Shown one piece after another: positions 1 through 5,564 of a stretch of DNA of 5,564 bases (within the stretch, counting starts at the first letter, position 1; every line of letters begins with the position of its first letter). The stretch comes from Saprospiraceae bacterium (lineage in GTDB: Bacteria > Bacteroidota > Bacteroidia > Chitinophagales > Saprospiraceae). The notes under the pieces are model-generated. The model made no database searches. It was given only the letters and a program-made list of their open reading frames with translations, and was not told the DNA's origin. The position numbers and the translations under genes were made by a program. Location: NCBI GenBank assembly GCA_029262975.1, contig JAJCYJ010000507.1, forward strand, positions 1 to 5,564, given 5' to 3'.

Positions 1-100
1 AGGTGCTATCTTCCGGGGAGATAATTTTAGGACCTTTCGGTCCTGAGTCGCCTGAATTGATTGGTTAGAATAGTATTTGTATCCATTGTATTCACGGCGC

Positions 101-120
101 GAATTTATGACAATAAATTC
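101..120. repeat. Perfect 8-bp inverted repeat
   Basis: GAATTTAT (101-108) is followed by GACA and then its exact reverse complement ATAATTC-type arm, ATAAATTC (113-120). The arms are A/T-rich, so an RNA hairpin would be weak. As DNA it could be a protein-binding dyad, but no gene start with good support lies next to it. It also falls inside the doubtful minus-strand frame starting at 123. Confidence 0.35.
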
Positions 121-231
121 CATAATATCCTAAAAATATGCACACGGGTTATGATGTGATGAATTAGCGGTAATTTGATTTAATCGATTTGAGGCGAATA
201 ATATTATATTTTCATCTTGATGACTCGTCTT

Positions 232-253
232 AAAGTCATATTTGGACTTTTTT
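232..253 (+). terminator. Weak rho-independent terminator-like hairpin
   Basis: AAAGTC (232-237) pairs perfectly with GACTTT (245-250) around a 7-nt loop, and the 3' arm runs into six T's (248-253) followed by ATTT. The polarity fits termination of a plus-strand transcript entering from the left. Read on the minus strand there is no U-tract, so it does not suit pcm. The stem is only 6 bp with two G-C pairs, and an outer pairing of CTTAAA with TTTAAG could compete with it. Its upstream gene, if any, lies at or beyond the left edge. Confidence 0.3.
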
Positions 254-297
254 ATTTAAGTCAGAGAAGGATTGAAAAATGAAAAACTTTAAAACTA

Positions 298-981
298 TTA
301 TTCGACTCCTCCTAACATAGGAACAAAAGCACAAGGACCATGGTTTTCTTTTTTGCAAGAACCTATTGCTAGTTTTATGTAACGCATCATCACTTGCTTT
401 TGACTATTGCCAGATGGAATCACCATAATACCTCCTATTTTGAGCTGTTCAAGTAACTTATCAGGAAAAACCGAAGCACCTGCTGTTACAACTATTTTGT
501 CAAATGGGGCGAACCGCGGTGCTCCTTCATATCCGTCTCCATATAAGGTTCGAATACCCTGCATCTTCATGTCTACAAGGAGATCACTTGTTTTATCAAA
601 TAGTTTTCGTTGTCTTTCGATTGTGTAGACTTTGGCACCCATATGAAATAGGACAGCAGCCTGGTATCCAGATCCTGTTCCTACTTCAAGAACTTTATCT
701 TCAGGATCGATAGATAATAATTGTGACTGCAACGCAACAGTATATGGCATCGAAATTGTCTGTTCTGCATCTATCGGAAAAGCCATGTCTCTGTATGCCC
801 AATCAGCAAATGCTTTGTCAAGCATAAAATGTCTTGGAATAATTGAGATGGCATGTAGTACTTTTTCGTCTTGAATTCCTTTTCTTCGTAATGTAGTAAC
901 CAGATTTTGACGTAATCCTTTATGGCGATAATTGTCAATGAGAGATTTGGCTTTTGTTGAGTTTTGTTTATAGTGCATCAT
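298..981 (-). CDS. pcm: Protein-L-isoaspartate O-methyltransferase
   Basis: Cytosolic S-adenosylmethionine-dependent enzyme that methylates the free carboxyl of L-isoaspartyl residues formed in ageing proteins, starting their conversion back to aspartate. The 227-residue product matches the family along its length. It has the PRHFM segment (49-53), the substrate-site motif QTISMPY (74-80, family QTISxPY), SAM-binding motif I VLEVGTGSGYQAA (97-109) with acidic E122 at the end of the next strand, GDG (148-150), and the DKIVVTAGA strand (161-169). The end, CAFVPMLGG, matches the usual C-terminal FVP segment. Length is normal (about 205-235). Two tandem ATGs (981-979 and 978-976) could both start the protein; the longer is given. 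It is divergent from the phosphohexomutase gene, 57 bp away. In some Bacteroidota I recall pcm beside smpB; I see no smpB here. Function is secure; the exact start is not. Confidence 0.95.
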   Translation of the reverse strand: MMHYKQNSTKAKSLIDNYRHKGLRQNLVTTLRRKGIQDEKVLHAISIIPRHFMLDKAFADWAYRDMAFPIDAEQTISMPYTVALQSQLLSIDPEDKVLEVGTGSGYQAAVLFHMGAKVYTIERQRKLFDKTSDLLVDMKMQGIRTLYGDGYEGAPRFAPFDKIVVTAGASVFPDKLLEQLKIGGIMVIPSGNSQKQVMMRYIKLAIGSCKKENHGPCAFVPMLGGVE

Positions 982-1015
982 TTTTATTAATAGAAGAAAC
1001 TGTAAATGAACTGCT

Positions 1016-1052
1016 AATATATTAAAGATATTTGTAATATGTATAAAATCAA
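1016..1052 (-). promoter_or_regulatory. Candidate Bacteroidota-type promoter for pcm
   Basis: On the minus strand TTG (1052-1050) is followed after 19 nt by TATCTTTA (1030-1023), one mismatch from the TAnnTTTG -7 element of Bacteroidota promoters (TTG-N17-23-TAnnTTTG). Transcription would start near 1016, giving a leader of about 35 nt before pcm. The -33 element lies inside the first codons of the divergent mutase gene, so the two promoters would overlap. This is a pattern match by eye in AT-rich DNA, where chance matches are common. Confidence 0.33.
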
Positions 1053-2436
1053 ATTTGGGACGGACGGATGGAGAGCGATTATCGCCAAGGAGTATACCGT
1101 CGATAATCTCAAAAGAGTAGCAGAAGCCACAGGTAGGTGGATGATATCAAAAAAAATGAGCAAGGCAGTCATAGGGTATGACTGTAGATTTGCAGGAAAG
1201 ATGTTCAGCGAAGTTACTGCTGAGGTATTAGGGCATCTCGGGATTAAGGTTGTTTTGTCTGATTCATTTGTGAGCACACCTATGGTTTCACTGGCCGTCG
1301 TGAAAACATCCTCTGACATGGGTATAGTAATTACAGCTAGTCATAACCCACCCAGTTATAATGGATACAAGCTGAAATCTTCCTTTGGGGGACCTTCTAT
1401 ACCAAGTGAAATTTCCGAAGTTGAATCCATTATTCCTGATAATCCTTTAGGTTCAGTCAAGACCTTGTCGACACTAAAAGATGAAGGAAAGATTGAATAT
1501 CTTGATTTTGAGCAAATATATTTGGATCATGTCGAAGCTAATTTTGACCTAGATATCATACGCAAAAATGTAAAGTTGGCCTATGACGCTATGTATGGTG
1601 CAGGACAGAATGTAATCAGAAGACTTTTCGATAATGCGCACTTGATACACTGTGATTATAATCCATCATTTATGGGCAGGGCTCCCGAACCAATCCTGCG
1701 AAACCTGCCTGAGATCGGCGCATTTCTTGCACAAGACCCCGATTACAATTTAGGCCTTGCGAATGATGGCGATGCGGACCGAATTGGATTATTTGATGAG
1801 GATGGGCGATTTGTGGACGCACATCATATTTTACTTCTATTGCTGATGTATATGCATCAGTATAAAAAACTTAAAGGGAAGGTAATTGTAACATTTTCCG
1901 TTAGCGACAAGATGGAAAAACTCGCTCAGCACTATGGTCTTACTATAGAAGTGACCAAAATTGGCTTTAAGTACATTGCTGAAATCATGCAAAAAGAAGA
2001 GGTCCTCGTCGGTGGTGAAGAATCTGGAGGCTTGGCCGTGGCAGGTCATATACCTGAACGAGATGGCGTATGGATAGGTCTTGTTATTATGGAATTTATG
2101 GCAGTAACAGGGAAATCACTGAAGCAACTGATGCAGGACATCTATGATATCGTAGGACCGTTTGATTTCAGTAGAGATGACCTACATCTTACTGAAGTCA
2201 AAAAGCAATCGATCATCAGTCATTGTAACCAGGGAGGAATTAAGAAAATAGGAGATATGGAAGTCCTTCGTTATGAGAATCTTGATGGGCATAAATATTT
2301 CCTTCCCGGTGATAAGTGGGTCATGATCAGACCTTCCGGTACAGAGCCTGTACTTCGTGTTTACGCCCAGGCTCCGGATATGGATCAGGTTAAGAAGATT
2401 TTGTCCTTAACCCATGAAGCTTTAAATGCAATTTAG
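1039..2436 (+). CDS. Phosphoglucomutase/phosphomannomutase family protein
   Basis: Alpha-D-phosphohexomutase, which moves phosphate between C1 and C6 of a hexose phosphate through a phosphoserine, in the cytosol. The 465-residue length is normal and all four domain signatures are present. These are the N-terminal FGTDGWR (6-12); the active loop TASHNP (99-104) with phosphoserine S101; the magnesium loop DGDADR (243-248), whose three aspartates bind the metal; the sugar-specificity loop GGEESGG (325-331); and the phosphate-binding loop RPSGTEP (431-437) in domain IV. The EESGG form fits phosphoglucomutase/phosphomannomutase rather than GlmM, which usually has a GGEQSGH-like loop, but substrate choice among glucose-1-P and mannose-1-P cannot be settled from sequence. 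The product would feed glycogen or nucleotide-sugar synthesis. The ATG at 1039 places FGTDGW at the usual distance from the N-terminus. It stands alone, divergent from pcm and converging on the lamin-tail gene 22 bp downstream. Confidence 0.93.
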   Translation: MYKIKFGTDGWRAIIAKEYTVDNLKRVAEATGRWMISKKMSKAVIGYDCRFAGKMFSEVTAEVLGHLGIKVVLSDSFVSTPMVSLAVVKTSSDMGIVITASHNPPSYNGYKLKSSFGGPSIPSEISEVESIIPDNPLGSVKTLSTLKDEGKIEYLDFEQIYLDHVEANFDLDIIRKNVKLAYDAMYGAGQNVIRRLFDNAHLIHCDYNPSFMGRAPEPILRNLPEIGAFLAQDPDYNLGLANDGDADRIGLFDEDGRFVDAHHILLLLLMYMHQYKKLKGKVIVTFSVSDKMEKLAQHYGLTIEVTKIGFKYIAEIMQKEEVLVGGEESGGLAVAGHIPERDGVWIGLVIMEFMAVTGKSLKQLMQDIYDIVGPFDFSRDDLHLTEVKKQSIISHCNQGGIKKIGDMEVLRYENLDGHKYFLPGDKWVMIRPSGTEPVLRVYAQAPDMDQVKKILSLTHEALNAI

Positions 2437-2458
2437 AAAGATTAGTAGAGGGCACGTA

Positions 2459-4222
2459 TCAGTTTAAGAAGTCACCGAGTCCGCAGCTTAACTTCTTTTG
2501 AAATCGGTCTCCATCCAAATTAAACAGATGCGCATGAATGATATAAATACCCAATGGAGCAAGTTTACCATTTTGGTTACGTCCATCCCAGCTTATCTTT
2601 CCAGAAGAGGATAAAATTTCATTTTTGACAATTTCCCTGATTAATTTTCCGCGATCATTATATACTTCGAAGGTCCCTATGTAACCCTTCGCATTTAAAT
2701 TGTAGGTGATGACCAACTCATCCTTATCTCCGTCACTATTTGGGGAGAATACGGTGTCTTCAAGACTGATTAGGTTGTCTTGAGATTTTACTTTTCCAAT
2801 TATACTATTCGGTAGACCCGGAGTGCCATAACCAGAGGAAGGTAAAGCTGAAGTCCAGTTTTGAGGATCATTTGTAGGCACAATAAATGAGATTCTCTCG
2901 AGACTTATTCCTTTTATATTATCGATTAATGGATGATGGAAGTCTTCGTCATAGTCAAATTCATCGAGTATGATTCCGTCCAGAGCTAAACTAATATTAC
3001 CATCGCTACTATTAAGACCGGGTAGATCAATTTCAAAGATTTGACTTTCAGCATGCGAGGGATATTGATTTATTATACCTTTTCGACTTTCGGTCAGAAC
3101 CACATACTCGCCTTTATCTATTATTGGAATATGATCCAGAATAATTTGATCTCCATTTCTTTCATTAGACAAAGTGATATTATTGATATCTAAATATCCA
3201 TCAGAATTATTATACAATTCGATAAAGTCAGAAGTGAAATTGAAAGGATTGAACAGCACTTCATTTATTAATATCGAACCAGGCAGGGGACGCACCGGGA
3301 CAACAAATAAAATCACCGTATCGACCATGTTTCCCGAAAAATCTGAAAGACCGGATATGCCCAAATGGTATTCGGTAGTGTGATCAAAACCACCCGAACT
3401 CGATAGTGTTAATTCGTTTTTATCAAGACTTATATCTAAGTTTCCTGGATTTGGAAGCAAAGAAAAGATGGTGTTATTTAGAGAAAGAGGATCAATGGGT
3501 TCGTCAAGAGTCAATATTACATTCTGTACATCGGTTGTGATGTTGGATATTACAGGTGACATTAAATCCTTGCGTTTTGAACCTACATATACATCATCGA
3601 AAAAGAATAAATTTTTTCGTGAGGGTGTATAGATACAAGTCCAGCCAAAGTAGAATTCAGATCCCTTGAGTAATTGGGATACTGGGAGATCAAGTTCTTT
3701 TTCAAAGCACATGCCTCCCGTCTGATCGGCATCGAGCAGAATATTTTCTCCCAGGATACTAGCTCTTAATCTAAATGTCAGTGGACCTCTTCCTGCCAGG
3801 CCCAAAGTTCCTCTGCCAAGTTCTATTCTTTGCCCATTTTCTTGAAAATACATTGTAAGCGCATCCTGATTTCCATTTTCTCCGATTCGAACCAGTACAC
3901 CTGTACCTTCAGATAAGTTAGGATTATCAGACCACAAATAAATTTCAAGACGATTATTGGCTGATGGGTCAAAATCTAATTGAAAGTACATCTCCCATTC
4001 CTGATCATCTTGCCATTGGCTGATGGTATACAGGGAAGAGATTCCTTTTGAAGATCCTATCAAACCCAGTAACTTTCCGGGGAGAATTTCAAAATCACTG
4101 CGATCTCCAAGCCAAAATGTGCTCAAATCATGGGATAAATCAGAAAAGTCATCTACTATTTGCCCCTTAGCTATACAGATGCTTGTTATAAAGAAAAATA
4201 TGAACCACTTTTGTTTACACAT
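2459..4222 (-). CDS. Exported lamin-tail-domain protein with FlgD/CHU-like C-terminal domain
   Basis: The 587-residue product starts with a signal peptide: MCKQKW, then a hydrophobic stretch to about residue 19, with likely cleavage after AKG (20). Four regions follow. Residues 22-218 look like a beta-sandwich of the LamG/concanavalin kind, with repeated aromatic strands ending FFFDDVYVG. Residues 221-312 resemble an SbsA/Big_5 Ig-like domain (TLDEPIDP, SDFSGN). Residues 313-472 are a lamin tail domain (ILINEVLFNP at 317-326, then DFIELYNNS and a GTPG end). Residues 488-580 form a FlgD-like Ig or CHU-type domain, with FSPNSDGDKDE (492-502), VYNDRGKLIRE (520-530), SWDGRNQNGK (544-553) and GIYII (558-562). 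The DGD loop may bind calcium. The protein is probably periplasmic, surface-bound or secreted; the role is unknown and no catalytic motif is visible. The tail (KKLSCGLGDFLN) is not an obvious type A T9SS sorting end. Its bidirectional promoter region is shared with asd. Confidence 0.85.
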   Translation of the reverse strand: MCKQKWFIFFFITSICIAKGQIVDDFSDLSHDLSTFWLGDRSDFEILPGKLLGLIGSSKGISSLYTISQWQDDQEWEMYFQLDFDPSANNRLEIYLWSDNPNLSEGTGVLVRIGENGNQDALTMYFQENGQRIELGRGTLGLAGRGPLTFRLRASILGENILLDADQTGGMCFEKELDLPVSQLLKGSEFYFGWTCIYTPSRKNLFFFDDVYVGSKRKDLMSPVISNITTDVQNVILTLDEPIDPLSLNNTIFSLLPNPGNLDISLDKNELTLSSSGGFDHTTEYHLGISGLSDFSGNMVDTVILFVVPVRPLPGSILINEVLFNPFNFTSDFIELYNNSDGYLDINNITLSNERNGDQIILDHIPIIDKGEYVVLTESRKGIINQYPSHAESQIFEIDLPGLNSSDGNISLALDGIILDEFDYDEDFHHPLIDNIKGISLERISFIVPTNDPQNWTSALPSSGYGTPGLPNSIIGKVKSQDNLISLEDTVFSPNSDGDKDELVITYNLNAKGYIGTFEVYNDRGKLIREIVKNEILSSSGKISWDGRNQNGKLAPLGIYIIHAHLFNLDGDRFQKKLSCGLGDFLN

Positions 4223-4381
4223 CTCAGCTTTTTAGCCACTGTACAATTTAGATTAAATTTATATCAAGATAGCTGAAATGTACGCCTTTGTGTCTATCTA
4301 AGATTAATGGTGTATTTTTTGCACGAGTATGGCGCGCGTTTGGGATAGATAAAACGATTATTATTATAATAGAAGTAGAAA
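4223..4381. promoter_or_regulatory. Divergent intergenic region between the lamin-tail gene and asd
   Basis: This 159-bp non-coding stretch must hold the start signals of both flanking genes. It contains an AT-rich dyad, AATTTA-GAT-TAAATT (4245-4259), about 23 bp upstream of the lamin-tail start. For the minus strand I find TAAATTTA (4261-4254), which resembles a -7 element, but no TTG at the right distance. The plus-strand promoter candidate is listed separately. No clear Shine-Dalgarno site precedes asd; the bases before its ATG are A-rich. Confidence 0.6.
4288..4328 (+). promoter_or_regulatory. asd: Candidate Bacteroidota-type promoter for asd
   Basis: TTG at 4288-4290 (in the context CTTTG) is followed after 22 nt by TATTTTTT (4313-4320) and a G, one mismatch from TAnnTTTG at a spacing inside the 17-23 nt range of this phylum. 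A start near 4328 would give a leader of roughly 54 nt before the asd ATG at 4382. It is a match by eye to a short degenerate motif, in T-rich DNA. Confidence 0.3.
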
Positions 4382-5395
4382 ATGAAAGTAGCTGTAATAG
4401 GAGTAACAGGTCTCGTAGGAGGAGTCATGCTGGAAGTCTTAAGAGAAAGAAATTTTGAAATTTCTGAATTGATACCTGTTGCATCGTCTAAATCAGTTGG
4501 TAAGAACATAGTATATAACGGGAAGAATTATCCGGTTAAATCTCTGGAAGAAGGTGTTAGATCCAGACCCGATATAGCCTTATTCTCAGCTGGAGGGTCT
4601 GTATCATTAGAATGGGCTCCGAAATTTGCAGCAGTTGGAACCTTTGTTGTAGATAACAGTTCCGCATGGAGAATGGACGAAGACAAACCACTTATTGTTC
4701 CTGAAATAAACGCAGATATTCTGACCTCGGATAAGAAGATAATTGCTAATCCAAATTGCAGTACCATACAAATGGTTGTTGCACTTAATCCACTGCACAA
4801 AGTGTATGGAATTAAAAGATTGGTCATTTCTACATACCAGTCTTTCACCGGAACGGGGGTGAAGGCAGTTAATCAGTACGAAGCGGAACGAGATGGTAGG
4901 CCACTCGTTGGCATGCAGGCCTACCCTCATCCAATATTTGAGAATTGTATTCCCCATTGTGATATCTTTTTAGAGAATGGTTACACGAAAGAAGAAATGA
5001 AACTGGTACATGAAACCAGAAAAATACTTCGAGCACCTCAGATTCAAATTACGGCCACCGCAGTGCGCATACCGGTTCATGGAGGACATTCAGAATCAGT
5101 AAATATTGAATTTGAACGTGAATTTGATATGAATGAAGTTAGGTCAATATTAGAAAACGCAGACGGAATTGTGGTACAGGATAATCTTAAAAATAATGAA
5201 TATCCTATGCCAAAGGCAGCCAAACATAAAGATGACGTATTTGTGGGAAGAATAAGAAAGGATGAATCGATACCAAATGGCTTGAACCTATGGATCGTAT
5301 CAGACAATCTTCGCAAAGGAGCTGCAACTAATAGTGTGCAGATTGCCGAATACCTTGTAAGAAATAATATTGTTAGATCTCAGGTATATGTCTGA
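4382..5395 (+). CDS. asd: Aspartate-semialdehyde dehydrogenase
   Basis: Cytosolic enzyme that reduces L-aspartyl-4-phosphate to L-aspartate-4-semialdehyde with NADPH. This is the branch-point step to diaminopimelate and lysine, threonine, methionine and isoleucine. At 337 residues it is full length for the family. Visible signatures are the nucleotide-binding GVTGLVG (7-13), SAGGS (69-73), DNSSAWR (91-97) whose R97 would bind phosphate, NPNCST (123-128) with nucleophile C126, and QSFTGTG (153-159) with Q153. R229 and H236 in the segment RIPVHGGHSE (229-238) match the substrate arginine and the general base by their seven-residue spacing. Near the end, DNLRKGAATN (308-317) is also conserved. 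Starting at 4382 puts the Rossmann glycines at the very N-terminus as expected. It appears monocistronic in this window: the upstream gene is divergent and a dyad follows before the next gene. Confidence 0.96.
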   Translation: MKVAVIGVTGLVGGVMLEVLRERNFEISELIPVASSKSVGKNIVYNGKNYPVKSLEEGVRSRPDIALFSAGGSVSLEWAPKFAAVGTFVVDNSSAWRMDEDKPLIVPEINADILTSDKKIIANPNCSTIQMVVALNPLHKVYGIKRLVISTYQSFTGTGVKAVNQYEAERDGRPLVGMQAYPHPIFENCIPHCDIFLENGYTKEEMKLVHETRKILRAPQIQITATAVRIPVHGGHSESVNIEFEREFDMNEVRSILENADGIVVQDNLKNNEYPMPKAAKHKDDVFVGRIRKDESIPNGLNLWIVSDNLRKGAATNSVQIAEYLVRNNIVRSQVYV

Positions 5396-5426
5396 GTGTG
5401 AACAATAAGAATGTAAATGATATCTG

Positions 5427-5453
5427 GAGAAAACTTTTTATAAAAGTATTCTC
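5427..5453. repeat. Long hairpin/dyad after asd
   Basis: GAGAA (5427-5431) pairs with TTCTC (5449-5453) and ACTTTT (5433-5438) with AAAAGT (5442-5447), around a TAT loop with one A-A mismatch. That makes 11 pairs in a symmetric 27-nt element. No T-run follows on either strand, so it is not a classical intrinsic terminator. It could slow or end asd transcription, protect the 3' end of the message, or act as an operator for the next gene, whose ATG lies 41 bp downstream. Confidence 0.5.
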
Positions 5454-5494
5454 TCAAGCTATTAGAATTTAGATGACTGAGTAAATACTGTGCT

Positions 5495-5564
5495 ATGAAG
5501 ACCAAAATCGTACTATGGGGCGAAAATGAAAAAGAAGAAAAAATACTTCTTGGAATCGAACTTG
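5495..5564 (+). CDS. Start of an uncharacterised protein, cut by the window edge
   Basis: An ATG at 5495 opens a frame of 23 codons that is still open at the last base; the product begins MKTKIVLWGE and continues with a lysine/glutamate-rich stretch and ILLGIEL. From memory this beginning resembles a conserved Bacteroidota family of unknown function whose members start with a KIVLWG strand, but I cannot confirm that here. The in-frame TGA at 5474-5476 lies upstream of the ATG, so this is the first ATG available. It follows asd on the same strand after 99 bp and the hairpin at 5427-5453, so it may have its own promoter. Confidence 0.55.
   Translation, partial: MKTKIVLWGENEKEEKILLGIEL

Larger units (their letters stand above)
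1..297. other. Left-edge stretch without a supported gene
   Basis: No open frame here is convincing. On the minus strand an ATG at 123 opens a 41-codon frame to the window edge (starting MEFIVINSRREYNGY), with an in-frame TAG two codons upstream of the ATG. On the plus strand, a frame from the edge to a TAG at 66-68 (21 residues, ending GPESPELIG) could be the tail of a gene outside the window. The two overlap and neither has recognisable similarity, so I call neither. The stretch also holds a possible multi-branch RNA fold at 1-53, a perfect 8-bp dyad at 101-120 and a terminator-like hairpin at 232-253. A 10-bp AT palindrome (ATAATATTAT) lies at 198-207. Downstream of pcm on the minus strand there is no obvious U-tract hairpin to end its transcript. 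Confidence 0.5.

Noticed and set aside
1..123. Minus-strand frame from ATG at 123 to the window edge (41 codons, MEFIVINSRREYNGY...)
   Set aside because: Open length is not rare by chance, the sequence is not recognisable, and it overlaps both a possible plus-strand gene tail (3-68) and the RNA fold at 1-53. Left as an unresolved possibility.
198..207. ATAATATTAT palindrome
   Set aside because: A 10-bp palindrome made only of A and T is expected often in DNA of this composition.
220..320. Two tiny overlapping plus-strand frames (MTRLKVIFGLFYLSQ... at 220-282 and MKNFKTIIRLLLT at 279-320) joined by an ATGA overlap, the second with AGAAGG 8 nt upstream
   Set aside because: At 20 and 13 codons they look like signal-peptide beginnings but lead nowhere; the second overlaps the end of pcm, and the first spans the hairpin at 232-253. 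Probably chance or a decayed remnant.
1027..1034. GATATTTG as a -7 element for the mutase gene
   Set aside because: It would start transcription at about the ATG itself and no TTG lies at the proper distance upstream.
2466..2497. Inverted repeat AAGAAGT/ACTTCTT followed by TT on the plus strand, a possible terminator for the mutase gene
   Set aside because: The stem is only 7 bp with an 18-nt loop and a short T-run, and it lies within the coding end of the lamin-tail gene.
1..5564. A new defence, mobile or secondary-metabolite system
   Set aside because: The four complete genes are three housekeeping enzymes and one exported beta-domain protein, on alternating strands with no operon linking them; no transposase, integrase, nuclease, toxin or repeat array was found.

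Overview
The window looks like chromosomal DNA from a member of the Bacteroidota, possibly a Saprospiria, Chitinophagia or Cytophagia-type lineage. The DNA is AT-rich by eye. Start codons mostly follow A/T-rich stretches rather than clear Shine-Dalgarno sites. Two intergenic regions carry TTG...TAnnTTTG-like promoter pairs, the form used in this phylum. One gene encodes a secreted lamin-tail-domain protein ending in a FlgD/CHU-like beta domain, an architecture common in this group. The phylum call is an inference from these features; I cannot place the genus.

Layout. Positions 1-297 hold no gene I can support. They contain a possible three-way-junction RNA fold at the left edge (1-53), an AT-rich dyad (101-120) and a weak terminator-like hairpin read on the + strand (232-253). 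Then come protein-L-isoaspartate O-methyltransferase (pcm, minus, 298-981), a 57-bp divergent gap, and an alpha-D-phosphohexomutase of the phosphoglucomutase/phosphomannomutase type (plus, 1039-2436). The mutase converges, with only 22 bp between stop codons, on the exported lamin-tail protein (minus, 2459-4222). A 159-bp divergent promoter region separates that gene from aspartate-semialdehyde dehydrogenase (asd, plus, 4382-5395). After a 99-bp gap with a strong dyad, the first 23 codons of another plus-strand gene run off the right edge (5495 onward).

How the genes relate. The four complete genes alternate in strand (-, +, -, +), so none share an operon within the window. They look like a housekeeping patchwork: protein repair (pcm), sugar-phosphate isomerisation feeding glycogen or envelope sugars (the mutase), amino-acid and diaminopimelate biosynthesis (asd), and one lineage-typical secreted or surface protein. 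I found no mobile element, CRISPR array, rRNA, tRNA or phage gene, and no clear new multi-gene system. The items most worth a second look are the folded left edge, the domain mosaic of the exported protein, the dyad after asd, and the truncated right-edge gene.
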